Below the pieces are notes generated by a model that was not told where the DNA came from, did no database searches, and saw only the letters and a list, made by a program, of their open reading frames with translations. Positions 1-7,906 of a stretch of 64,000 nucleotides of DNA are shown here, piece after piece (positions within the stretch are counted from its first letter, which is position 1; every line of letters begins with the position of its first letter). This stretch comes from Hydrotalea sandarakina. Its GTDB lineage: Bacteria > Bacteroidota > Bacteroidia > Chitinophagales > Chitinophagaceae. The translations under genes and the position numbers were made by a program. The stretch spans positions 1 through 64,000 of the forward strand of contig NZ_QKZV01000005.1 of NCBI RefSeq assembly GCF_003254115.1, written 5' to 3'.

Positions 1-182
1 CTCATTTAATTGCAAACAAAAATTTAATAGATAATCTACAAGAGAAGATATACGGTAAAAATTCATTTGAAATTCCTCGCTATATCATCGTCAACGAAAA
101 TGGTCAAATTCTAAATTTAAAGGCAGAACGCCCTTCTTCCGGTGGTAAGCTAATTGCAGAATTGAATAATTATTTTAAATGA
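1..182 (+). CDS. Thioredoxin/TlpA-like protein, C-terminal fragment
   Basis: Only the last 59 codons are present; the reading frame starts at base 3 and the gene runs off the left edge. The visible part has the C-terminal half of a TlpA/ResA thioredoxin fold: a cis-Pro strand region (EIPRYIIVNENGQIL) followed by a charged loop with RPSS and a final helix (KLIAELNNYF). No CxxC is visible because that part lies outside the window. Its TGA overlaps the ATG of the following C39 gene (ATGA), so the two were probably translationally coupled. Redox protein next to a C39 peptide exporter is a known arrangement in Bacteroidota. Family assignment is fairly secure; substrate unknown. Confidence 0.6.
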   Translation, partial: HLIANKNLIDNLQEKIYGKNSFEIPRYIIVNENGQILNLKAERPSSGGKLIAELNNYFK

Positions 183-328
183 AAAAATCATCTTTCCCAT
201 TCATTCACCAACTCAATCAAATGGATTGCGGACCAGCTTGTTTAGCTATGATTGCAAAATATTATGGCAGAAATTTAGATGTAAATGAAGTTAGAACCAA
301 AACACAATTAAACAAAGAAAGACTGTAA
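179..328 (+). pseudogene. C39 peptidase domain of a peptide-exporting ABC transporter, truncated remnant
   Basis: This 49-codon frame begins with the hallmark N-terminus of bacteriocin-type C39 peptidases: Gln11 (oxyanion hole), catalytic Cys17 in QMDCGPACLAMI, then KYYGRN. Intact family members continue with the rest of the peptidase domain, a membrane domain and an ATPase of about 700 residues in total. Here a TAA follows at residue 50 and nothing of the remaining domains is found downstream. I read it as the broken 5' end of a GG-leader peptide exporter; an assembly join is an alternative explanation. It overlaps the preceding thioredoxin-like gene by 4 bp. Confidence 0.65.
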
Positions 329-489
329 GATAAAGACAATTAAGAAATTTTTTGACGTGAATGTGTGGACGCTAAAAGAATAGATTAGAAAGTGCTTATT
401 AGAGTGGATGTATGGATTAAAGGGAAAAGAGGAGAAATACAATAATACCAATTATTAAAATTAGGCACTCTTCACATGTGAAAAAACAA
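329..489 (+). other. Unassigned AT-rich DNA between two gene remnants
   Basis: No intact gene is seen. One forward frame in phase with base 324 reads through most of the stretch with a single internal stop, but matches nothing I recognise. It lies exactly between the truncated C39 gene and the tail of a TonB receptor and so probably contains the junction of a rearrangement. Confidence 0.4.
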
Positions 490-654
490 GATAGTTTGGA
501 CACCTCAAACAAAACAGATATTGAATTGGGTGTACGCAATCTATTCAACAACAACTATTTGGTTAGCACCAATATTAATGCTTACTATACGGTACAATCA
601 GGTATGTTCATGCGTCCCAGGCAAGTTACTGCTGCTATTCGATATACATTTTAA
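490..654 (+). pseudogene. TonB-dependent receptor, C-terminal fragment
   Basis: The frame ending at the TAA at 652-654 carries a typical last segment of a TonB-dependent receptor: a strand with DIELGVRNLFNNNYL, a loop with GMFMRPRQ, and a final strand AAIRYTF that ends in the terminal Phe recognised by the BAM machinery. Some 600 residues of barrel and the plug domain are missing upstream, and no start codon with a plausible signal peptide exists. It is therefore a 3' gene fragment. It converges with batA, whose stop lies 13 bp away. Confidence 0.65.
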
Positions 655-667
655 GGCTGGCAATGCA

Positions 668-1672
668 TTATGGAAATTTACGTAGTAGTGTTAATCGCAA
701 CAATACCTCTAACACCACCAATACCAATGCAGCTAATACAAACCACTGAAATTGCTCGGTATAACGCTTATAGGTAGTAACGGTAATATTGCTTTTTTCT
801 AACCCATCAATACTTTTATAAATATTTTGTAAGGCAGCATTATTGGTAGCGTGATAATATTGTCCACCGGTTTCGGCAGCTAGTTGTTTTAATAATCCTT
901 CATTAAAATCTAACGGACCTGAATTGCTGTTATTAATGATATTATGGTTATCATCTACCCGATTGGCATTACTGCCTACGCCTATTGTATAAACTTTAAT
1001 GCCATATAACTTTGCCATATTAAGGGCCACATCAGGTGGTATTTGCCCGCCGAAATCCACTCCATCGGTTAATAAAATAATTACCTTGCTTTTGTTGGTG
1101 CTATTGCGTAATCTATCAACACTGGTAGCTAATCCCGAACCAATAGCCGTTCCTTCTTCTTGCAAATAACCGTTTTGAATATTGTTAATTTGACTTAATA
1201 CCGCATTATGATCAACCGTTAATGGGCATAACGTAAAACTTTGACTACTAAAAATTACAACGCCTATTTCATCACCGGGCCTGTTTTCAACAAACTCGGC
1301 TGCTACTTTTTTAGCGGCCTCTAATCGGTTAGGTACAAAGTCTTGTTCCGTCATACTACCACTAATATCAATACACAATATTATATCAATACCTTTTCCA
1401 TTAATTTGTTGTTTGGTAAACTGTTGTCGTGGACGTGCTAAAGCAATAATAATAGCACTGAGCGCTAATAAGCGTAAAACAAAAGGCAGATGTTTTAAAT
1501 TAGATTTTATACCGGCTGTTCCCTTTAAAAAATGCGTGGTAGTAATACGAACGGCAGGTATTTGACGATGAAAAGTTTTTATATACCAATATATCAAATA
1601 CGGAATAATGAGTAACAGGGGTAACACCCATGGATAAGCAAATTCAGTATGTTGAAGCCACGATGACAGCAT
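668..1672 (-). CDS. batA: BatA-type VWA-domain membrane protein
   Basis: A 334-residue inner-membrane protein of the Bacteroides aerotolerance family. Two hydrophobic segments lie near the N-terminus (about residues 15-32 and 66-82), followed by a von Willebrand A domain with an intact MIDAS motif (DISGS), the metal-site Thr region and TDGVDFGG; a C-terminal membrane helix (about 312-330) closes it. The VWA domain faces the periplasm and probably binds protein partners through a divalent metal. It is the last gene of a minus-strand cluster, 2 bp after the BatD-like gene. The batB, batC and batD genes that commonly follow are absent. Distinguishing BatA from BatB rests on position and is less certain. 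Confidence 0.8.
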   Translation of the reverse strand: MLSSWLQHTEFAYPWVLPLLLIIPYLIYWYIKTFHRQIPAVRITTTHFLKGTAGIKSNLKHLPFVLRLLALSAIIIALARPRQQFTKQQINGKGIDIILCIDISGSMTEQDFVPNRLEAAKKVAAEFVENRPGDEIGVVIFSSQSFTLCPLTVDHNAVLSQINNIQNGYLQEEGTAIGSGLATSVDRLRNSTNKSKVIILLTDGVDFGGQIPPDVALNMAKLYGIKVYTIGVGSNANRVDDNHNIINNSNSGPLDFNEGLLKQLAAETGGQYYHATNNAALQNIYKSIDGLEKSNITVTTYKRYTEQFQWFVLAALVLVVLEVLLRLTLLRKFP

Positions 1673-1674
1673 GT

Positions 1675-2649
1675 TTACTTGGGTTGAAATGAAAATTGTT
1701 GTACGGTTTTAGCCATTTGTTTACCGGCATCAATGGCTGCATTCACCTCATTTTCCGCAGGTTTATATTGTGCAAACTTAACGGCATCGGCCAAACGAAG
1801 CATTTGAAAATAAGCATTTTGCACCGGCTCGTTACCTATTTTATTTTTAATAACAATCATATACTCATCGGTAGTATAACTTTGGGTGTTTTGCTGATAG
1901 CATAAATCGGTAAAACTTCTGCACAATTCAACTAATTCAGTAAATAACAGTCGGGTGTTACCGGATGAATAAGGGTACTTTTCTTTTAACTGCGCTAGGG
2001 CTTCCAGTATCTGTTCTTTCGTTTTTGGCGAACTAACGGGAATGGGTTTCTGTTTGCTACGCTTTCGTGCCCATTGTATAATGATCAATACTATAACTAC
2101 AACGGTAATGGCAGCTGCAATTATCCACCAGGGGAATGGTTTAGGCGGTGGGGTAACTGAAATAATATCCGTAAAGCCATTGTAATCATTCATACCCGAT
2201 ACATTAGCCGGCAAAACCGTTAAAACAGGTGTATTTTTATTGGCTACTGTTTGTTTGTTGAGAAACACAACCGATAATGCAGGTATCTTCCAACTGCCAG
2301 AGTCGAATGAGGTAATGGTTATTTTCTGTGAAAAAATAGTATTTCCATCAACAGTAAAAGTATCAATGGGTTCCCGCTTCACCACTTGTATATGTGCAAA
2401 GGTATCGGGCAATTGTAACCATTGCTGAATGCCACTAGGGTTTTTTTGAACATTTTCAACTTGAATAGTTAATTGCGTCTGATTGCCGATTAAGATTTTA
2501 TCGGGGTTCAGCTTTACTGTAATTTGTTGGCTAAATGTTAGTAGGGGCAAACAAAACAGCAGCAAGCCAAACCATTGTTTACGCTTGAACAATGAGATAT
2601 GGTTAATAACGGTACACAATTGCTGTATATAATAATAAAATTGACTCAT
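1675..2649 (-). CDS. BatD-like/DUF4381-type membrane protein of the Bat cluster
   Basis: A 324-residue protein with a hydrophobic N-terminal segment ending in a signal-like LLTFSQQ, a periplasmic beta-rich domain (about 42-165, resembling BatD/oxygen-tolerance modules: VKLNPDKILIGNQTQLTIQVEN), one membrane helix (about 174-193) and a cytoplasmic helical tail of about 125 residues. The start codon overlaps the stop of the DUF58 gene as ATGA, which supports the long N-terminus and coupling. Its place between DUF58 and batA matches genes annotated as BatD or DUF4381 in other Bacteroidota. The molecular role is unknown; interaction with the VWA proteins is inferred. Confidence 0.6.
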   Translation of the reverse strand: MSQFYYYIQQLCTVINHISLFKRKQWFGLLLFCLPLLTFSQQITVKLNPDKILIGNQTQLTIQVENVQKNPSGIQQWLQLPDTFAHIQVVKREPIDTFTVDGNTIFSQKITITSFDSGSWKIPALSVVFLNKQTVANKNTPVLTVLPANVSGMNDYNGFTDIISVTPPPKPFPWWIIAAAITVVVIVLIIIQWARKRSKQKPIPVSSPKTKEQILEALAQLKEKYPYSSGNTRLLFTELVELCRSFTDLCYQQNTQSYTTDEYMIVIKNKIGNEPVQNAYFQMLRLADAVKFAQYKPAENEVNAAIDAGKQMAKTVQQFSFQPK

Positions 2650-3512
2650 GCCCTTTGAATAAAGAATTGCTGCAGAATTTTAACGTAATCTTGTCCGGTA
2701 GCTATTTGTAGCAAATCGGCACCGGCGGTTTTGAATACTTTTTTTACATCGTGTTGTATTTTGGAAAATTGTGCGGCATATTGTTGACGCACGGCTTTAC
2801 TGGCGGTATCTAACCATAATTGTTCGCCTGTTTCGGGATCTTCAACCACTACTAATCCCATATTGGGCAAGGCTACATCCAATGCATCATATACCTGTAC
2901 CCCAATTACATCGTGCCGGCGGGCAGCTATACGTAAGGCCTCTTCATAACCTTCATCGGCAAAATCGCTTAATAAAAAAACAATGCTTTTATGGCGTGTA
3001 ATATTGTTTAAATATTGCAAGGCTTTTACAATATTGGTTTGTTTATGCATGGGTTGCAATGACACCAATTCGCGAACCATGAACAATGCATGTTGTCTTC
3101 CTTTTTTAGAGGGGATAAACTTTTCAACCCTGTCGGTAAAAAATAATAATCCGGTTTTATCATTGTTGTTCAGTGCACTAAAAGCCAATACAGCAGCCAT
3201 TTCGGTAATTAAATCTTTTTTAAACTGTTGCTGTGTGCCCATTAAGTTACTGGCACTGGCATCTACCAGAATAAACACTTCCAGTTCGCGTTCTTCTTCA
3301 AAAACTTTAGTAAATGTATCATTCATGCGGGCACTAACATTCCAATCAATAAACCGAATATCATCGCCTGCGCTGTATTCTTTCACTTCTTTAAAAGCCA
3401 TTCCTCTGCCTTTAAATGCCGAATGATATTCACCCGTAAATAAGCGATTGGTTAACCGCTTACTTTTTATTTCCAGTTCACGTACTTTTTTTAATAATTC
3501 GGCTGCTTCCAT
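2646..3512 (-). CDS. DUF58 domain protein (VWA-like) of the MoxR/Bat cluster
   Basis: A soluble DUF58 protein of about 288 residues. The DUF58 signature is clear: GRGMAF-KEVKEYSAGDDIR-IDWNVSAR, followed by a VWA-like fold with VDASAS as the degenerate MIDAS. The first in-frame ATG at 3510-3512 gives MEAAELLKKVREL, the usual start of the family; a TTG two codons upstream is possible but less likely. DUF58 proteins sit next to MoxR ATPases and are thought to be their partners or clients. The gene lies 35 bp downstream of moxR and overlaps the next gene by 4 bp. Confidence 0.85.
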   Translation of the reverse strand: MEAAELLKKVRELEIKSKRLTNRLFTGEYHSAFKGRGMAFKEVKEYSAGDDIRFIDWNVSARMNDTFTKVFEEERELEVFILVDASASNLMGTQQQFKKDLITEMAAVLAFSALNNNDKTGLLFFTDRVEKFIPSKKGRQHALFMVRELVSLQPMHKQTNIVKALQYLNNITRHKSIVFLLSDFADEGYEEALRIAARRHDVIGVQVYDALDVALPNMGLVVVEDPETGEQLWLDTASKAVRQQYAAQFSKIQHDVKKVFKTAGADLLQIATGQDYVKILQQFFIQRA

Positions 3513-3547
3513 ACTCAATATTTAACAAACAGATGAGGGTTTACATA

Positions 3548-4546
3548 CTAGGGTACCTGAATGGTAGCCAACATGGTATCAATAACTGATTCGGTAGTGG
3601 TATTTTCAGCTTCAGCCTCGTAAGTTAAACCAATACGGTGACGCAACACATCTTTAGCTATTGCTTTAATATCATCGGGAATAACGTAGCTTCGTTTGTG
3701 TAAAAAGGCAACTGCTTTAGCCGCCAATGCTAAATTGATGCTGGCACGTGGCGAACCACCATAACCAATCATGGGTTTTAATTTACTTAAGCCATATTGT
3801 TCGGGATAACGGGTTGCAAACACTAAATCGAGAATGTAATTTTCTATTTTTTCATCCATATAAACCTTCCGAACTAAATTACGGGCAGTTAATATTTCTG
3901 AAACATCTACCACCGGTTGAATAGTAGGTAATTCCATGCCTTGCACTTGCTGGCGTATAATAAGTTGTTCTTCCTGTTTATCGGGATAACCCACCATTAC
4001 CTTCAACATAAAACGGTCAACCTGTGCTTCGGGTAAAGCATAGGTACCTTCTTGCTCTAACGGATTTTGAGTAGCCAACACCAAAAAAGGCGATGGCAGT
4101 GGATATGTTGTTTCGCCAATGGTTACCTGTTTTTCCTGCATGGCCTCTAACAAAGCACTTTGCACTTTAGCAGGGGCGCGGTTAATTTCATCGGCCAAAA
4201 TAAAATTGGCAAATATGGGCCCTTTGCGAACCAGGAATTCATTTTTGGGTTGGTTATAAATCATGGTGCCAATAACATCGGCAGGTAAAAGGTCGGGGGT
4301 AAATTGTATGCGGCTAAACTGGCCATTTACCGCTTGTGCCAGCGACTTGATGGTAAGGGTTTTGGCCAGGCCGGGAACCCCTTCTAACAACACATGACCA
4401 TTGCTGAGTAAGCCAATCAATAGTCGGTCAACCATATATTGTTGGCCCACAATCACTTTTGCCAGTTCTACTTTAATACGATCGATAAATTGGGCGTGTA
4501 ATTCAATTTGCTGATTCATTTCCTGAATGGATTCGGGTGTGTGCAT
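3548..4546 (-). CDS. MoxR-family AAA+ ATPase
   Basis: A 332-residue AAA+ ATPase. Walker A is GVPGLAKT at about 56-63, Walker B ends in LADE at about 117-120 followed by INRAPAK, sensor 1 lies in LATQNP, and the C-terminal lid contains GYGGSPRASINL. Length and motifs match MoxR/RavA-type chaperone ATPases, which act with VWA proteins to remodel or load metal into protein partners. It is the first gene of the minus-strand cluster moxR-DUF58-BatD-like-batA. The function of the whole set (aerotolerance, envelope stress) is from family knowledge; nothing here names the client. Confidence 0.9.
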   Translation of the reverse strand: MHTPESIQEMNQQIELHAQFIDRIKVELAKVIVGQQYMVDRLLIGLLSNGHVLLEGVPGLAKTLTIKSLAQAVNGQFSRIQFTPDLLPADVIGTMIYNQPKNEFLVRKGPIFANFILADEINRAPAKVQSALLEAMQEKQVTIGETTYPLPSPFLVLATQNPLEQEGTYALPEAQVDRFMLKVMVGYPDKQEEQLIIRQQVQGMELPTIQPVVDVSEILTARNLVRKVYMDEKIENYILDLVFATRYPEQYGLSKLKPMIGYGGSPRASINLALAAKAVAFLHKRSYVIPDDIKAIAKDVLRHRIGLTYEAEAENTTTESVIDTMLATIQVP

Positions 4547-4751
4547 GGGCTATTTTTATGAGGTGAAAATACAAACTGCCCCGCATAAGGGCATGATTCC
4601 TATTTTTAATTGTGAATATTTTAGGGCAATACGGTACATTGGCTTCAAATTTAATTGTAAATAGGCATGCATCAAACATAAAAATCATGCCATTTGTTAA
4701 GGTTATATCCTATTTCATAAACACATGAATAATTAAATATCTTCGCAGCCT

Positions 4752-5498
4752 ATGCCTACTGAATTTGCGCACGACAAGATTGTTCCCGACCAGCAAAGTA
4801 CCCTGCATAAAAAAGAACAGGTAGCTGAAATGTTTAACAATATTGCGGGGAAATATGACTTTCTGAACCGTTTTTTAAGTGGTGGAATTGATATTATTTG
4901 GCGTAAAAAAGCCATTCAACAATTAAAAGCCCTGCAACCTCAAACTATTTTAGATGTAGCAACCGGCACTGCCGATGTGGCTTTAATGACCTATGCAAGA
5001 CTGAAACCCCAAAAAATTATAGGGATTGATATAAGTGAGGGAATGTTAAACCTGGGCAAACAAAAAATTGAAAAAGCCGGCCTTTCCAATAACATTATTC
5101 TACAACAAGGCGATAGTGAACATATTGATTTTGAAGATAATAGCTTTGATGCCATTACCGTTTCGTTTGGGGTACGCAATTTTGAAAATTTGTTAAAAGG
5201 TTTACGGGAAATGCACCGGGTATTAAAACCTGGCGGTAAAATTGTAATACTGGAATTTTCAAAACCCCGGTGGAAACCGTTTCAAATGATTTATAATTTA
5301 TATCTTAGCATAATAGCACCGGCATTTGCACAATTATTTTCGAAAAATAAAAAAGCGTACAAATACCTGAACAATAGTGTTCGAGCCTTTCCGGAAGGTA
5401 AACAATTTTTAACCATTATGCATGAAGCAGGATTTACCCAAACGTATTTAAAACCCCTTAGTTTAGGTATATGCACCATTTATTGCGGTTCAAAATAA
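4752..5498 (+). CDS. ubiE: Demethylmenaquinone methyltransferase (UbiE/MenG)
   Basis: A 248-residue class I SAM-dependent methyltransferase. The family start KKEQVAEMFNNIAGKYDFLNR, the SAM loop LDVATGTADVA, and the UbiE signature segments SFGVRNFEN and LKPGGKIVILEFSKP are all present. It catalyses the last C-methylation making menaquinone, the respiratory quinone of Bacteroidota; with no sign of ubiquinone synthesis, MenG is the more likely role. Length equals that of E. coli UbiE. It overlaps the following PorT-like gene by 28 bp, a pairing seen in other Bacteroidota. Confidence 0.93.
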   Translation: MPTEFAHDKIVPDQQSTLHKKEQVAEMFNNIAGKYDFLNRFLSGGIDIIWRKKAIQQLKALQPQTILDVATGTADVALMTYARLKPQKIIGIDISEGMLNLGKQKIEKAGLSNNIILQQGDSEHIDFEDNSFDAITVSFGVRNFENLLKGLREMHRVLKPGGKIVILEFSKPRWKPFQMIYNLYLSIIAPAFAQLFSKNKKAYKYLNNSVRAFPEGKQFLTIMHEAGFTQTYLKPLSLGICTIYCGSK

Positions 5499-6190
5499 TT
5501 TTTTATTTTCTGCCGGTCTTCTTTGTATTACAGGCTTCGGCCCAAAGGGAAATTTATCGTCCTTACCACGATGATATGCCCTATTATTTTGGTTTAACGT
5601 TGGGCTATAATTCCTCTTATCTGCATCAGTTAAAATCAAGCCACTTCATGGCGAATGATAGTGTGTTAACCGCTGAACAAGGTTCAACCGGCGGTATTTC
5701 ATTGGGCTTGCTGGCCACAGGCCGCCTTAGCGACCACTTTCAAATTCGATTTAACCCAACACTTTTTTTGGGGGGTTCACGTTATTTTTCCTACACATTA
5801 GGCAGTACGCAACCTAACGAAGCAAAGGAACAAAAACAAACCTTACCTACTACTATAGTAAGTATGCCCGTACATTTTAAGTTTAACTCTGACCGTATTG
5901 ATAATTTCAGAACTTATTTATTATTTGGCGTTAAGTTCGACACGGATTTATCGAGCAACTCTGCACTGCGCAATGTGCCAGACATTATTAAACTACGCAA
6001 AAACGACTTTGGGCTGGAAGGCGGCTTAGGTTTTAATTTCTTTTTGCCTTTTGTTACCATATCGCCCGAAATAAAATTTAGCTATGGCTTAACCAATTTG
6101 CTGATTCCGGACCCCAACTTAAAATACGCCAGCGTTTTTCAACAACTGCAATCACGCATGATTGTTTTCTCCATTCATTTTGAAGATTAA
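5471..6190 (+). CDS. porT: PorT-family outer-membrane beta-barrel protein
   Basis: A 239-residue exported protein: short basic n-region, hydrophobic core and signal-peptidase site at about residue 24 (LQASAQ). The mature part is a small barrel with alternating strands (FGLTLGYNSSYL, GISLGLLATGRLSDHFQIR, FRTYLLFGVKFD). Position directly after ubiE and the RYHF/YYFGLTLG-like start fit PorT, a type IX secretion component first defined in Porphyromonas. The ATG lies inside the ubiE end; the next in-frame ATG is past the signal peptide, so the overlap is real. PorT-family barrels are numerous, so true T9SS PorT is likely but not certain. Confidence 0.7.
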   Translation: MHHLLRFKIIFYFLPVFFVLQASAQREIYRPYHDDMPYYFGLTLGYNSSYLHQLKSSHFMANDSVLTAEQGSTGGISLGLLATGRLSDHFQIRFNPTLFLGGSRYFSYTLGSTQPNEAKEQKQTLPTTIVSMPVHFKFNSDRIDNFRTYLLFGVKFDTDLSSNSALRNVPDIIKLRKNDFGLEGGLGFNFFLPFVTISPEIKFSYGLTNLLIPDPNLKYASVFQQLQSRMIVFSIHFED

Positions 6191-7869
6191 AAATCGAATG
6201 TTCGTCGGGCTAAATTCCAACGCATGCCCAGCATTATGATGTTTGAAGTAAAATCGGGTTGGTTCACAACTTTGTACTTTCTAATAGTGCCGGTAACATC
6301 AAAAAACAAATTGGGAATTAACTCATATGTAACCGTTGCAGAAACCATAGCAGTTTTGGCCAATAAACCACTACCAATGTGGAAACCATAATCGCTAATA
6401 CGATTGGAGGTATAAAATTCAAAGGGATTAGCACCAAAGTTATAACCTGCAGAATCCAAGCCCTGTTCAATATACATGGCTTTGGCAGTAAGTTGTAAAC
6501 GATTAATGGGTTGATATTTAATAACCCCTAAAAACTCACGCAAATTGGCACCTAAAGGATGTGCCAGTGGCTGATTGTAATGTGTAAAAGAACCAACTGA
6601 ATCGTAATGCGAATACACAAATGGCCTAATTAAATTTACCTCACCCTGTACATCTAAATTTTTTATTCCAAACACATCAATTGATTTAAAGCCTAATTGC
6701 AATGCTTGTTTATTGGCATAGTAACCATCCCTATACCTTAACACTTCCTTCATTACAAATTCATTAATAATGATTTGGCTATACAATTGAGTGTTTTTAA
6801 ATACATTGGCCTTAATGTTTCCACCCAAAGTAACCTTATCGGGGCTACCCAACTGTTGCTCAACAGAACGATAAAAAATAATAGGGTTCAAATAATTCAA
6901 ATCGAAGCCCGAAGAACGACCAAACATTACATCTTCAAACAACCCAATATTTAACCATTTGGTAGCTTGAAAATCTAAGTAGTGCAAAGTCATATACTTC
7001 TGCGGACGCAAATAATCGGGACCACGCTGGTAACTGGAAACAAGTTGTGCAAACAAATTATAGTATTGGAATTTCCAGAAACGGGTATTGATTTTTAAGA
7101 ATAGCATATCGTTGCTACCATCACTTAAAATTAAACTGCGAATACCATTGCCTATAAATACTTTATCGTATGCAAATTGAAAATCGATGGACTTACCGGC
7201 TTTAAACATAATACCCCCACGTGCATCAAAATAATCGAACCCATCGGTTTGATAATTTTTATAATAACCGGCACCGGGCACAGCCTGGTATTTTTGTGCA
7301 TATTGCTGCACATACAAAGGATCACGTTCCTGATTGGTGGTAAAATAAGAATAATAACCAATACCTTTTGAAAGCGTACCACGCAAATAAAAACCACGCC
7401 TATTCATGAATAATGGATGATTTAAATTGTTATCGTGGCCAAGTTCTAAATCTAATAAAGGAGAAATGTATGCAGAAAAATCGCCCCGCTTCACCCCTAT
7501 ATAAGCAGGATTATTTTTAATGGAAGAAGTGAACAAGTTTTTGAGTGGAATTGTTGTATCACCTAAGCCGGGACGCCAATCGAAATTATCTTTTAGTACC
7601 AGGTTTAAATTATATTCATCTACCTTAGATAAGTGAATTTTTCCGGCAGCAGCTAACGCTTGAATATAATATAATCTATCGGTAACGGTTTTGCGTTCAA
7701 AGGGTTTTACGGCCGAAAAGTTTAAAACTGAATCGGTACGTAATTTTAATTCTAAGCGAGTTAACAAATCGTATTGGCGGCTACCCAAGGGAACATAATC
7801 GGATTGCGACCAAGCATTGATAACACACATCAATAGAAGGGGCAGGGCTACATAACGCAAACATTTCAT
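6187..7869 (-). CDS. Outer-membrane beta-barrel protein, Wzi/RemB-like
   Basis: A 560-residue protein with a signal peptide (cleavage after about residue 21, INAWSQ). The N-terminal helical part (YDLLTRLELKLRTDS) and the long barrel with YFDARGGIMFKAGKSIDFQFAYDKVFIGNG fit the capsule-assembly Wzi family and the related gliding-motility protein RemB of Flavobacterium. It would sit in the outer membrane and may bind or organise surface polysaccharide or gliding machinery. It converges on the porT-like gene with a 4-bp overlap and is transcribed alone, divergent from pyrC with only 37 bp between start codons. Wzi versus RemB cannot be decided by eye. Confidence 0.6.
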   Translation of the reverse strand: MKCLRYVALPLLLMCVINAWSQSDYVPLGSRQYDLLTRLELKLRTDSVLNFSAVKPFERKTVTDRLYYIQALAAAGKIHLSKVDEYNLNLVLKDNFDWRPGLGDTTIPLKNLFTSSIKNNPAYIGVKRGDFSAYISPLLDLELGHDNNLNHPLFMNRRGFYLRGTLSKGIGYYSYFTTNQERDPLYVQQYAQKYQAVPGAGYYKNYQTDGFDYFDARGGIMFKAGKSIDFQFAYDKVFIGNGIRSLILSDGSNDMLFLKINTRFWKFQYYNLFAQLVSSYQRGPDYLRPQKYMTLHYLDFQATKWLNIGLFEDVMFGRSSGFDLNYLNPIIFYRSVEQQLGSPDKVTLGGNIKANVFKNTQLYSQIIINEFVMKEVLRYRDGYYANKQALQLGFKSIDVFGIKNLDVQGEVNLIRPFVYSHYDSVGSFTHYNQPLAHPLGANLREFLGVIKYQPINRLQLTAKAMYIEQGLDSAGYNFGANPFEFYTSNRISDYGFHIGSGLLAKTAMVSATVTYELIPNLFFDVTGTIRKYKVVNQPDFTSNIIMLGMRWNLARRTFDF

Positions 7870-7906
7870 AATCTTGCTGAATTATTTGAAACAAAAATAA
7901 TGGAAC

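Noticed and set aside
2983-3426. 147-codon plus-strand frame
   Set aside because: Antisense to the DUF58 gene, no recognisable domain and no promoter.
4662-4691. GGCATG/CATGCC repeat between moxR and ubiE as operator
   Set aside because: Only 6 bp, with an 18-bp spacer and not aligned with any recognisable promoter element.
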